The translations under genes and the position numbers were made by a program. Under the pieces are notes generated by a model, which was not told where the DNA came from, searched no databases, and saw nothing but the letters and a program-made list of their open reading frames with translations. A stretch of DNA of 64,000 nucleotides from Lewinellaceae bacterium (lineage in GTDB: Bacteria; Bacteroidota; Bacteroidia; Chitinophagales; Saprospiraceae), in the NCBI GenBank assembly GCA_020636075.1, contig JACJYO010000006.1:496001-560000 (forward strand). Direction: 5' to 3'. Every line of letters begins with the position of its first letter. The first letter of the stretch is position 1. Positions 33,962-41,684 of this stretch are shown here, in pieces.

Positions 33962-34474
33962 ATGAAAAAATTAATTTCAACTGCATTGTTCGCCCTGCTG
34001 TTCAGCGGTCTTTCGCTTGCGCAGCGTGTCGCATACGTAGATCTTTCCGCAATTCTGGAAAGCGTGCCCGAATACAATAAAGCCCAGGAACAACTTGACC
34101 GTATTGCCACACAATGGCGTCAGGAAATTGCCCAGGCACAGGATGATATCAAGGGCATGTACAGCAAGTACCAGGCTGAACAAGTGATGCTTAGCGAGGA
34201 AATGAAACGCCAGCGCGAGGAAGAGATCCTCAATAAGGAAAAAGAGGTGCGGGAGCAACAGCGCCGCAAATTTGGCCCGGAAGGCGAATTGTTCAAAAAG
34301 CGCGAAGAACTTGTCAAACCGATCCAGGACAAGGTTTACGCCGCTATCGAACGTTTTGCTGAAGACAAAGGTTTTGAATATATCTTCGATAAGGGCAGCG
34401 CTTCCGGGATGTTGTTTGCCGATAAAAAATACGACAAAACGGAGGACGTCAAAGCTATTCTCAAGCGAGGCTAG
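33962..34474 (+). CDS. OmpH/Skp family periplasmic chaperone
   Basis: The 170-residue protein has a signal peptide (MKKLISTALFALLFSGLSLAQ). The mature chain begins RVAYVDLSAILESVPEYNKAQEQLDRIATQW, the usual Skp start, and continues with a long charged coiled coil (residues about 45-125, MSEEMKRQREEEILNKEKEVREQQRR). It ends in the short beta strands FEYIFDKGSASGMLFAD...DVKAILK. Skp trimers hold unfolded outer-membrane proteins in the periplasm. Often several copies sit next to bamA; here it is alone. Confidence 0.93.
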   Translation: MKKLISTALFALLFSGLSLAQRVAYVDLSAILESVPEYNKAQEQLDRIATQWRQEIAQAQDDIKGMYSKYQAEQVMLSEEMKRQREEEILNKEKEVREQQRRKFGPEGELFKKREELVKPIQDKVYAAIERFAEDKGFEYIFDKGSASGMLFADKKYDKTEDVKAILKRG

Positions 34475-34511
34475 TCCGGTTTCGTTTCGACGATGTTTAT
34501 AAAAAACGAAT

Positions 34512-34546
34512 GGGCCATTCCGGTTTTCCACCGGCATGGCCCTTTT
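34512..34546 (+). terminator. Terminator after the Skp/OmpH gene
   Basis: GGGCCATTCCGG (34512-34523) pairs with CCGGCATGGCCC (34531-34542), one mismatch, 7-nt loop, then TTTTCG. Confidence 0.75.
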
Positions 34547-34630
34547 CGTGTGCAAATGTGTATCTTAAGGTGGGAAACCGTCTTTACGATAGAATGGGTC
34601 TGGAAAGACGGGATTGTTCGGGGGATTAAA

Positions 34631-34646
34631 ATTTGATGCATCAAAT
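34631..34646. promoter_or_regulatory. Perfect 16-bp palindrome, candidate operator upstream of the histidine kinase
   Basis: ATTTGATGCATCAAAT reads identically on both strands with no loop, so it is better explained as a protein dimer site than as a hairpin. It lies 180 bp upstream of the histidine kinase gene in a 350-bp region with no gene (34475-34825), which otherwise holds the Skp terminator and an imperfect CCGTCTTT/AAAGACGG pair. Confidence 0.5.
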
Positions 34647-34825
34647 GTCGGGATATTTCAGCTGCCAGAGGGCACTCCCAGACCCCGATTTAACTCCCCG
34701 GTATCCGGTATTTTTACCCGGGCATATCCCTGAAATCAGGTAGGCTTTTCCCGCATCACCGCGATTTTTAAGAAATATGAATACTGGTAGGGTATTATTT
34801 CCCGCAGGGGTGGAACTTTGCAAAC

Positions 34826-36742
34826 ATGAATGTTTCACGGTTCCTGCTATTGCTGCTGCTGGGATTCCTGTGCTGGAACACAGCGCTGCGGAGTCAACCG
34901 ACCATGGTGGTCGACTCCGCGTACTGGGAACCCTACCCGGAGCAATTCATGGAATATGTGGTGCAACCTTCCGGAACCTCCTGGCAACTTTCTGATGTTG
35001 TTGCCCTTCCCGATTCAGTCTGGCGCCCGCTGGAAAAAGAATCCGGGGTGTACTTCGGCATCACCACCAGGGGGCATTGGCTCCGGTTCCGCCTGCGCAA
35101 CGACCTGGAATATTCGGTTCCCTTGTTGCTGGAATGCAACAACCCTAACCTCGACACACTTGCGCTTTATCGTTTGAGCCCTTCCGGCGACTTGTTGACG
35201 GATACAACGGGTGCGCGGTTTCCACCGGTGGCCCGGGCCTTGAACTACCCCAATCTGATCTTTCAGTGGAAGGAGCCGCGCCAAAGTACAGCCACAGTGT
35301 ACCTCTATGCCCGTGCCCTGTACTACCCGGCCAATTTCACATTTTCGCTCTGGAATGCCGATCGCTGGCAATTGGAGTTCAAACAGATCGAGATTGGCGC
35401 CAGCATCCTGTTTTTTGCACTGCTGTTTGTGTATTTGTTCACGCTGACCTTGCTGTTTTCCATTGTTCGGGAGCGGTACCTGTGGCTGTTTTATTTTTAT
35501 GTGTTGCTCGGTGGGCTGTTTATCGCCAGTGACCTGGGCTTGTGGTACTGGATCTGGCCCGATTGGGATTACCGGATTTTATCGCCGACCATTACCAACC
35601 TGAGCCTGGTTTGTGGGTTGGTTTTTATCCGGTATCAGCTCAAAACGTATCGGCGGTACCCATATATTGACTGGAGCCTGGTATTGCTTTGCGCTATGGC
35701 ACTGGCTACTTCTGGCTTGAGTTTGTTGTTCCAAAACCGGCCGGTAGCGTTCATGACATTTTATAAAATTCTGATCATCAACCAGCTGGCTACTTGCGCG
35801 GCTATCGTTTGGTTGGTGTTGCACCGGTACATTACTTCCCGAAAATCGGAAAATATCTGGTTTGTAGTGGCATTTACGCCACACGGCGTTGCGCTCGTGC
35901 TGACCTGTTTGCATCAACTGGATATCGCGCATCCGAACTTGCCGGGCTTGTTGCAGTTTTCACCCACACCTTCGCCCTTTTTTGTTCAAATGAATACTCC
36001 CTGGCTCCTCCTGGGTGGCATGTTTTGGGAAATGCTCATTGTGTCGGTGTTGTTTGTCCTGCGCATCAAGGATTTTTACGAATCCAGTAACCGCGTGCTC
36101 GCCGAACGGCGCAATGCCCTGGTACTGGGTGTCGAAACGGAACGTAAACGCGTGGCGCAGGAGATCCACGATGGTATAGGTGTGTTGCTGTCTTCAACCA
36201 AGATGAAACTGGCAGCCCTGCGTACTCGCCTGAAAACCCAGGATGAGCTTTACCGCGAAACCGGCGACCTGGTGCATAATATCGATCAGGCGCACGAGGA
36301 AATGCGCGGCCTGGCCTACAGCCTCATGCCAAAATCGTTGGAAAAACTCGGTCTGGCGCAAGCCATCGAAGGTACGGTGAGCCGGATGCGGCGGAATCAC
36401 CCGGCCGTTCACTGGCATTTTTACAGCAATTTTCAAAATGACCATCTTGACGACCTCACCAAAATAAACCTCTTCCGGATCGCCCAGGAAATGCTGCACA
36501 ACGTCCTCCAGCATGCAAAAGCCACCGAGGCCCATATCCAACTGCTTCAGCGCGATAAGCGTATCCTGCTCTCGATTGAAGACAACGGGATAGGTTTCCA
36601 AACTAAAGCCCACCGGCTGAATACCGGTATCGGCCTGAGCAATATCCGATACCGCGCTGAAGATGTGCTGAAGGGAAAAGTTTCTATAGAATCCAGCCCG
36701 GGGAAAGGGACGTTTTTGGCGGTGGAGGTACCGGCGGTGTGA
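34826..36742 (+). CDS. 7TMR-DISM sensor histidine kinase (HisKA_3)
   Basis: The protein has 638 residues. A signal peptide (MNVSRFLLLLLLGFLCWNTALRSQ) is followed by a periplasmic 7TMR-DISMED2-like beta domain (about 25-180; VYFGITTRGHWLRFRLRN is diagnostic), seven membrane helices (about 185-410), a short coiled linker, then the dimerisation/phosphoacceptor helix ERKRVAQEIHDGIGVLLSS with His448, and an HATPase_c domain (LFRIAQEMLHNVLQHAKA N-box, SIEDNGIGF G1, NTGIGLSNIRYRAE G2). HisKA_3 kinases pair with LuxR-type regulators; the convergent gene at 36912 encodes exactly such a regulator and is the probable partner. The 7TMR-DISM sensor is thought to bind a small ligand; here unknown. Confidence 0.95.
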   Translation: MNVSRFLLLLLLGFLCWNTALRSQPTMVVDSAYWEPYPEQFMEYVVQPSGTSWQLSDVVALPDSVWRPLEKESGVYFGITTRGHWLRFRLRNDLEYSVPLLLECNNPNLDTLALYRLSPSGDLLTDTTGARFPPVARALNYPNLIFQWKEPRQSTATVYLYARALYYPANFTFSLWNADRWQLEFKQIEIGASILFFALLFVYLFTLTLLFSIVRERYLWLFYFYVLLGGLFIASDLGLWYWIWPDWDYRILSPTITNLSLVCGLVFIRYQLKTYRRYPYIDWSLVLLCAMALATSGLSLLFQNRPVAFMTFYKILIINQLATCAAIVWLVLHRYITSRKSENIWFVVAFTPHGVALVLTCLHQLDIAHPNLPGLLQFSPTPSPFFVQMNTPWLLLGGMFWEMLIVSVLFVLRIKDFYESSNRVLAERRNALVLGVETERKRVAQEIHDGIGVLLSSTKMKLAALRTRLKTQDELYRETGDLVHNIDQAHEEMRGLAYSLMPKSLEKLGLAQAIEGTVSRMRRNHPAVHWHFYSNFQNDHLDDLTKINLFRIAQEMLHNVLQHAKATEAHIQLLQRDKRILLSIEDNGIGFQTKAHRLNTGIGLSNIRYRAEDVLKGKVSIESSPGKGTFLAVEVPAV

Positions 36743-36776
36743 GGGGAGAAGCCATCAATTTAAGGAACCAGAGATG

Positions 36777-36889
36777 GTGTACCTCTTTTCAAATTTCAAA
36801 TTAACCTTTTCAAATTTGACTTAATAGAAACTTTCTCAACCAGAATTGCTGCTCAAAAAGTCAAAAGTTCAATTTGAAAAGTTGTACAC
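36777..36889. repeat. Inverted repeat between convergent kinase and regulator genes
   Basis: The left arm 36777-36795 (GTGTACCTCTTTTCAAATT) and the right arm 36871-36889 (AATTTGAAAAGTTGTACAC) match at 17 of 19 positions. Inside, TTCAAAT recurs at 7-bp steps. The left arm is nearly the same as that of the element at 20191. Confidence 0.72.
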
Positions 36890-36911
36890 TCCCTCTGGGC
36901 CCTCCGCCTCC

Positions 36912-37574
36912 TCACACCACCCCCAGTTTTTGCCCAAACCGGATCAGTTCCACCTTATTCGAGGCGTCACATTTGCTGTACATATTTTTAATGTGGGTTT
37001 CCACGGTGTGCAGGCTGACGAAGAGGGCTTCGGCAATTTGTTTGTTGGTTTTGCCTTCAGCCATCAGGCCAAGCACATCGAGTTCGCGTCGGGTAAACGG
37101 ATGCGCTTTGGATGACGCGGAAGGAGAGTTGCCAAATGCGGCGGTTTCAGGCTGGTCGAGAATTTGTTCGATCAATTCGTCGGCCAGGTGGCGTTTGCCG
37201 GAAGCGACTTTCCGGATCGCTTCGACGAGTTCTTCCCGGTCCACATTTTTAGTGAGATAGCCCCTGGCGCCGCGCCGAATAGCATCGCGTACCATGTGCA
37301 GGTCGTCGTCGACACTGAGCACCAGTACCTGGGTGTTGGGGTGTAGCGCCAGCAGTTTGCTGGTCGTTTCAAGGCCGTCGATGCCGGGCAGTTTAATGTC
37401 CATAAGTACAACCTCGGGCGCCGTGTCGGCAAGCACCTGAAGGGCTTCTTCCCCACTGCGGGCGTGGCCATCTACCTTGATGTCGTCGCAACCTTTGAGC
37501 AGGGCCAAAATACCTTCGTAGTTGAGTGTGTGGTCTTCTACAATAAACAGGCGTATGGTTGTTGCATCGGGCAT
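36912..37574 (-). CDS. NarL/LuxR-type response regulator
   Basis: From the ATG at 37574 it has 220 residues (MPDATTIRLFIVEDHTLN...). An ATG at 37610 is possible but sits on the last base of the preceding terminator's T-run. The receiver domain shows the acidic pair in FIVEDH, the phosphoacceptor Asp in VVLMDIKLPGIDG, the Ser/Thr in VLSVDDD and the Lys in GYLTKNV. The C-terminal LuxR helix-turn-helix is FTRRELDVLGLMAEGKTNKQIAEALFVS, HTVETHIKNMYSKCDA. It faces the histidine kinase gene tail to tail and is the likely output partner. Target genes are unknown. Confidence 0.93.
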   Translation of the reverse strand: MPDATTIRLFIVEDHTLNYEGILALLKGCDDIKVDGHARSGEEALQVLADTAPEVVLMDIKLPGIDGLETTSKLLALHPNTQVLVLSVDDDLHMVRDAIRRGARGYLTKNVDREELVEAIRKVASGKRHLADELIEQILDQPETAAFGNSPSASSKAHPFTRRELDVLGLMAEGKTNKQIAEALFVSLHTVETHIKNMYSKCDASNKVELIRFGQKLGVV

Positions 37575-37610
37575 AGGGCGCTTGGTCTTGTCGTTCTTAA
37601 TGGCGGGCAT

Positions 37611-37662
37611 AAAAAAATCCCGTTGTTTAAACCAGCTGGGCAAATCCAGTGTAAACAACGGG
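37611..37662 (-). terminator. Terminator of the desaturase gene
   Basis: On the minus strand CCCGTTGTTTA pairs perfectly over 11 bp with TAAACAACGGG (plus coordinates 37652-37662 and 37619-37629), followed by ATTTTTTT. It separates the desaturase from the downstream regulator gene, which therefore needs its own promoter or partial read-through. Confidence 0.83.
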
Positions 37663-37695
37663 AAATATAAGGATAAACAGCGTTTCTTGCTCTGC

Positions 37696-38733
37696 TCAGG
37701 CCTTTTTGTGGCGACGGAAATATTCGCGGAAAGAGATCATGCGTTCCTGGTCTTCGTCCCAGAGTTTATTGAAAATACACTTCAGGCTTTGCCAAAAAGT
37801 AATTTTGTTGGCCACCTGGTCGAGCACCGGGTTTTCCTTGTGACAGCGCGCCAGTTCGTAATTGGGGACCAGCGGATTCAGGTGGTGGATGTGGTGGTAT
37901 CCGATGTTACCGGTCAGCCAGTGAAAAAGGCGCGGGAGTTTGTAATACGTACTGCCCTGAATGGCGGCGCGAATGTATTCCCACTTGTCTTTCCAGGCTT
38001 TGTATGTGGTTTCATGTTGGTGTTGAACATAAAAAAACCAGACGGCGATGATGCCGAAAAAGATCAGGATCGGGAGGTGCACATACACAAATGCTTCGTA
38101 GCCCAACCACCAGATCAGCCCGGCATACAGGCCAAGCAGCAGCAGGTTGTGGCGCATCAACGCCCGGCGGGCATGCTCCCAGCCTTTGATCTTGATAGAC
38201 GGGATACGGCTGTGCACCAGGATGTACCAGATCGGCCCGATCACAAACAACACCGGGGCGCTCCGAAATAGCATGTAGTGTAACTTACCCCAAAAACTGA
38301 GGGCTTTGAACTCATTTACCGTAAGCAGGTTAATATCACCGATATCGCGATGTTCCCACAGGATGCCGTTGTGACCGTGGTGGAAATTGTGGCTCTTGGC
38401 CCAGTAGCGATAGGGCATAAAACTGATCAGGCTGCAGATCAGACCGATCGTATTGTTGGCATTGCGGCTGGCCGTAAACGACTGGTGGCCACAATCGTGT
38501 TGAATGATAAATATGCGGACAAGGAAAAATGCATTCACAGCAGCCAGCGCAAGAGTCAGGCCCAGTGAAACGTCCTTTAGAAAAAACATCGCTACCCAAA
38601 TAGCCAAAAAGGGTAAAAAGGAATTCAGAATTTGAATCGTTGCTTTAGTAGGATTCGGGAGTTGGTAGGCTTTAACGATGGTGGGGAGTTGTTGCAGGAC
38701 ATTCGGGGGGAGTGTCGCTTGTTGCATTTTCAT
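37696..38733 (-). CDS. Membrane fatty acid desaturase
   Basis: The 345-residue protein has four or more membrane helices and the three histidine boxes of acyl-lipid desaturases: HDCGHQSF, HNFHHG and HHIHHL, which bind the di-iron centre. Spacing and length match Delta-12/omega-type or beta-carotene-like desaturases of Bacteroidota. It inserts double bonds in membrane lipid acyl chains using O2, typically to adapt fluidity. Regiospecificity cannot be inferred. A terminator-like hairpin lies in its own 5' leader (38744-38784), suggesting attenuation. Confidence 0.92.
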   Translation of the reverse strand: MKMQQATLPPNVLQQLPTIVKAYQLPNPTKATIQILNSFLPFLAIWVAMFFLKDVSLGLTLALAAVNAFFLVRIFIIQHDCGHQSFTASRNANNTIGLICSLISFMPYRYWAKSHNFHHGHNGILWEHRDIGDINLLTVNEFKALSFWGKLHYMLFRSAPVLFVIGPIWYILVHSRIPSIKIKGWEHARRALMRHNLLLLGLYAGLIWWLGYEAFVYVHLPILIFFGIIAVWFFYVQHQHETTYKAWKDKWEYIRAAIQGSTYYKLPRLFHWLTGNIGYHHIHHLNPLVPNYELARCHKENPVLDQVANKITFWQSLKCIFNKLWDEDQERMISFREYFRRHKKA

Positions 38734-38743
38734 AAACGTAATT

Positions 38744-38784
38744 GATATAAAAAAAATAAATCCCGGTTATTCATGAGCCGGGAT
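38744..38784 (-). promoter_or_regulatory. Terminator-like hairpin in the desaturase 5' leader
   Basis: On the minus strand ATCCCGG, 11 nt, CCGGGAT is followed by TTATTTTTTTT; the hairpin ends about 11 bp before the desaturase ATG. The next gene upstream points the other way, so this is not a terminator of any upstream gene on this strand. Confidence 0.6.
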
Positions 38785-38857
38785 ATTTGAATGCGAAGCA
38801 AAAGTCGGGCTTTTATCGTTTGGCAGGTCAGTTTTTCCGTTAATTTTCCTGCTCGGC

Positions 38858-39529
38858 ATGGACATTAAAACAGAAACAGTATTGCTAAGTTCAGTTTTGC
38901 GGTCGATCTCAATTCGTTTGTTGGCACGTTTCCGGGCCTGGCGTTATCCGGGAAGTATACGGTATTGGGAGCAACGATACGCCCGGGGTGGGCATTCCGG
39001 AGCCGGTTCATCGGGCCGCCTGGCCGCTTACAAAGCCACCTGGTTAAACAGTTTTGTTCAAGAAAAAAACGTGCAGACGGTGGTGGAGTTTGGCTGTGGC
39101 GATGGAAGGCAACTGCAACTGGCCAACTATCCCGACTACCTGGGCCTCGATGTGGCGCCAACAGCTGTTCGCCGCTGTCAGGCGCTGTTCAAACCTGAAC
39201 CCAACAAGCGCTTTCAGGTTTATGATCCTTACGATTTCGACCCAACAACTACCCGCGCTGAGTTGGGGCTTTCCGTCGAAGTGCTGTTTCATCTGACGGA
39301 AGACGCTTTGTACCAACGTTACTTGGAGCACCTGTTCGGTGCGGCTACCCGGTGGGTCGTTATCTTTGCGCCCGACGAGCCGGACCGGACCGGCGGGCAG
39401 TTTCCACACCTGCGGCCCCGTCCGTTTACCCGGGATATTCCAGCTGGTTGGATCTTGCGCCGGCGCGACACAAATCCGCACCGGGACATCAGCATGTCGG
39501 ACTTTTTTGTGTTTGAAAAAAATCAGTAG
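38858..39529 (+). CDS. Class I SAM-dependent methyltransferase
   Basis: The 223-residue protein holds a Rossmann methyltransferase core: motif I VVEFGCGDGRQLQLA near residue 75, then YLGLDVAPTAVRRCQ (motif II) and an acidic LSVEVLFHLTEDALYQRYLEHLF (motif IV/V area). The N-terminal IRYWEQRYARGGHSGAGSSGRLAAYKATWLN resembles sugar or small-molecule methyltransferases in polysaccharide clusters. The substrate is unknown. It is divergent from the desaturase and 22 bp upstream of uvrC. Confidence 0.85.
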   Translation: MDIKTETVLLSSVLRSISIRLLARFRAWRYPGSIRYWEQRYARGGHSGAGSSGRLAAYKATWLNSFVQEKNVQTVVEFGCGDGRQLQLANYPDYLGLDVAPTAVRRCQALFKPEPNKRFQVYDPYDFDPTTTRAELGLSVEVLFHLTEDALYQRYLEHLFGAATRWVVIFAPDEPDRTGGQFPHLRPRPFTRDIPAGWILRRRDTNPHRDISMSDFFVFEKNQ

Positions 39530-39551
39530 TTTGTAGAGATTTGGCACTTCC

Positions 39552-41363
39552 ATGACCAACGATCAGTTCAAAGAATTTTCACCAACCATTCCGATCGAAC
39601 CGGGTATTTACAAATTCCTGGATTCGGAAGGTGTGGTGTTATACGTCGGCAAAGCCAAAAATCTGCGCAACCGGCTCAGCTCCTATTTTGGCGACAAAAA
39701 ATACACCACGGCAAAAACGAAAGCCCTGGTTAAGCACGCCGACCGAATCACATTCACCATCGTCGACACGGAAGCGGATGCACTGTTGCTCGAAAACACC
39801 CTCATCAAACAGCATCAGCCGCGGTACAATGTCATGCTCAAGGATGAAAAGTCGCCGCTGACCTACATCTGCATAAAAAAGGAGCGTTTCCCCCGGGTGT
39901 TTGTGACCCGCCGGGTGATCCGCGATGGCTCGCACTATTTCGGGCCCTACACGGGGAAGGTACGCATCGACCAGATTGCCGACCTGATCCGGAAATTGTT
40001 TCAACTGCGCAATTGCGCGCTGAACCTGTCGGCCGAAAATATCGAAAAAGGGAAGTTTAAACCTTGCCTGGAATACCACATTAAAACCTGCGCTGCACCT
40101 TGCGTGGGTTACGAAGCGGAAGCGGCGTACAACAAGAAAATCGAGCAGATCAAAAATATTCTCAAGGGCAATTTTGCTGCGGTGAAGGCCCACCTGAAAG
40201 AGGAGATGGAAATGTTTAGTGAAAACCTGCAATTCGAACAGGCGCAACTGGCCAAGGAGCGGATGGCCTTGTTCGACGATTACCAGGGTAAAAGCACGGT
40301 GGTAAACCCTAATATCCGCGATGTTGATGTGTTTTCCATAGCCCCCGACGATAAGGAGGCATTTGTAAATTACCTTAAAGTGGTCAACGGTGCTGTGATC
40401 AACACCTACACGCTCACCCTGACCAAAAATCTCGATGAAGACCCTGAAACCCTGTTGGTATTTGCCATTGAAAAGTTGCGCGAAAAATTCAATAGCATCA
40501 CGCCGGAGATCATCGTGCCGATGCCGCTGGCTGTGCCCGGCGTGCAAACCGTGACGGTACCCAAAATCGGCGACCTGAAAAAGCTGCTCGACCTGTCGGA
40601 GAAGAATGTGCAGTACCACCTCCTGCAACGGCGACGCGACGCAGTCAGCCGAACCAGCCGGCAAACCCCAGGAGAGCGCATCCTGCGTACCCTGCAGACC
40701 GACTTGCATATGAACGAATTGCCCCTGCATATCGAATGTTTTGACAACTCCAACATTCAGGGTTCCAACCCCGTGTCGTCGTGCGTGGTTTTTCGAAATG
40801 CCAAACCTGCCAAGCGCGACTACCGGCACTACAACGTCAAAACAGTGGAAGGCCCCAACGATTTTGCCTCCATGGAAGAGGTGGTTTTTCGCCGCTACAA
40901 ACGGCTGTTGGCCGAAGGGCAGGGCCTGCCGCAGCTGATCATCATCGACGGGGGTAAAGGACAATTGAGCGCGGCCATGAAAAGTTTGCGCGCTTTAAAC
41001 CTGGAAGGGAAAATCACCGTGGTGGGTATTGCCAAAAAACTGGAGGAAATCTACTTTCCGGAGGACCCGGTGCCACTGCATATCAACAAAAAATCGGAAG
41101 GGCTTAAACTGATCCAGCAGGCGCGCAACGAAGCGCACCGTTTTGCCATCACGTTCCACCGCGACCAGCGAAGCCGCAATTTTTTGAAAACGGAACTCAC
41201 TGAAATTTCCGGTATCGGGGCCAAAACGGCTGAAAAGCTGCTATCGCATTTCGGCTCTGTCACCCGGCTCCGGGAAGCCCAGCCTGAGGATGTGGAAAAG
41301 GTTGCCGGGAAGGTGGTGGCGGAAAAACTCGCCAAACACTTTTCTTCGAATGATGAGTTATAA
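39552..41363 (+). CDS. uvrC: Excinuclease ABC subunit C
   Basis: The protein has 603 residues, the usual UvrC length. The N-terminal GIY-YIG nuclease is IPIEPGIYKFLDSEGVVLYVGKAKNLRNRLSSYF. The Cys-rich patch CLEYHIKTCAAPCVG and a UVR/UvrB-binding helix at about 200-240 follow. Then comes the RNase H-like endonuclease domain (IECFDNSNIQGSNPVSSCVVF, IIIDGGKGQLSAA) and C-terminal helix-hairpin-helix (EISGIGAKTAEKLLSHFGSV). It makes both incisions around UV-type lesions with UvrAB. The terminal TAA opens a long inverted repeat. Confidence 0.98.
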   Translation: MTNDQFKEFSPTIPIEPGIYKFLDSEGVVLYVGKAKNLRNRLSSYFGDKKYTTAKTKALVKHADRITFTIVDTEADALLLENTLIKQHQPRYNVMLKDEKSPLTYICIKKERFPRVFVTRRVIRDGSHYFGPYTGKVRIDQIADLIRKLFQLRNCALNLSAENIEKGKFKPCLEYHIKTCAAPCVGYEAEAAYNKKIEQIKNILKGNFAAVKAHLKEEMEMFSENLQFEQAQLAKERMALFDDYQGKSTVVNPNIRDVDVFSIAPDDKEAFVNYLKVVNGAVINTYTLTLTKNLDEDPETLLVFAIEKLREKFNSITPEIIVPMPLAVPGVQTVTVPKIGDLKKLLDLSEKNVQYHLLQRRRDAVSRTSRQTPGERILRTLQTDLHMNELPLHIECFDNSNIQGSNPVSSCVVFRNAKPAKRDYRHYNVKTVEGPNDFASMEEVVFRRYKRLLAEGQGLPQLIIIDGGKGQLSAAMKSLRALNLEGKITVVGIAKKLEEIYFPEDPVPLHINKKSEGLKLIQQARNEAHRFAITFHRDQRSRNFLKTELTEISGIGAKTAEKLLSHFGSVTRLREAQPEDVEKVAGKVVAEKLAKHFSSNDEL

Positions 41364-41599
41364 ATTAGGGGTGTTAAGAGAAATTTTCAAGAAGATTTTT
41401 TTTGCAAAAACCAGCAGTTTTAGCAACACATAGCGTATTTCCCTTGCAGCGTATTTCGCGCAGAGTAACGCAGAGTTTGTTGCGCAGAGTGGGATTCGGG
41501 CAATGGGAAAAACTCTGTGTACTTTGCGGGCCAACTCTGCGTGAAATGCTCTACGGCTAAAATTTTAGTAGAAAAATATTTCTCTTAACACCCCTAATT
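41363..41599. repeat. Nested inverted repeat after uvrC (22-bp perfect arms, CGCAGAG heptads inside)
   Basis: The outer arms 41363-41384 and 41578-41599 are exact complements over 22 bp (starting AATTAGGGGTG); the left arm begins with the last A of the uvrC stop codon. Inside, CGCAGAG, CGCAGAG and CGCAGAG (41459-41491) face ACTCTGTG and ACTCTGCG units (41512-41541). No gene is present. Confidence 0.82.
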
Positions 41600-41684
41600 A
41601 TAAATGATAAATGATGAATAGATTCATCATTCTGGTAAGGTGTACAATTCATCATTCATCATTCATCACTCATCACTCATCATT
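41600..41684. repeat. CATCATT heptad array and hairpin
   Basis: Five consecutive 7-mers, CATCATT, CATCATT, CATCACT, CATCACT, CATCATT, occupy 41650-41684. AAATGATGAATAGATTCATCATT at 41609-41632 (given in two parts by its centre ATAGAT) forms a local hairpin on the left. The array overlaps the stop codon of the convergent lipoprotein gene. Confidence 0.82.

Noticed and set aside
34631..34646. FNR/CRP site reading of the 16-bp palindrome
   Set aside because: The consensus needs a 4-bp centre between TTGAT and ATCAA; here it is 2 bp. Kept only as an unassigned palindrome.
39639..40964. 441-codon antisense frame over uvrC
   Set aside because: Long only because the GC-rich sense codons avoid antisense stops; no recognisable protein features.
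41650..41684. Possible CRISPR array because of regular short repeats
   Set aside because: Repeat unit is only 7 bp with no spacers and no cas genes nearby.
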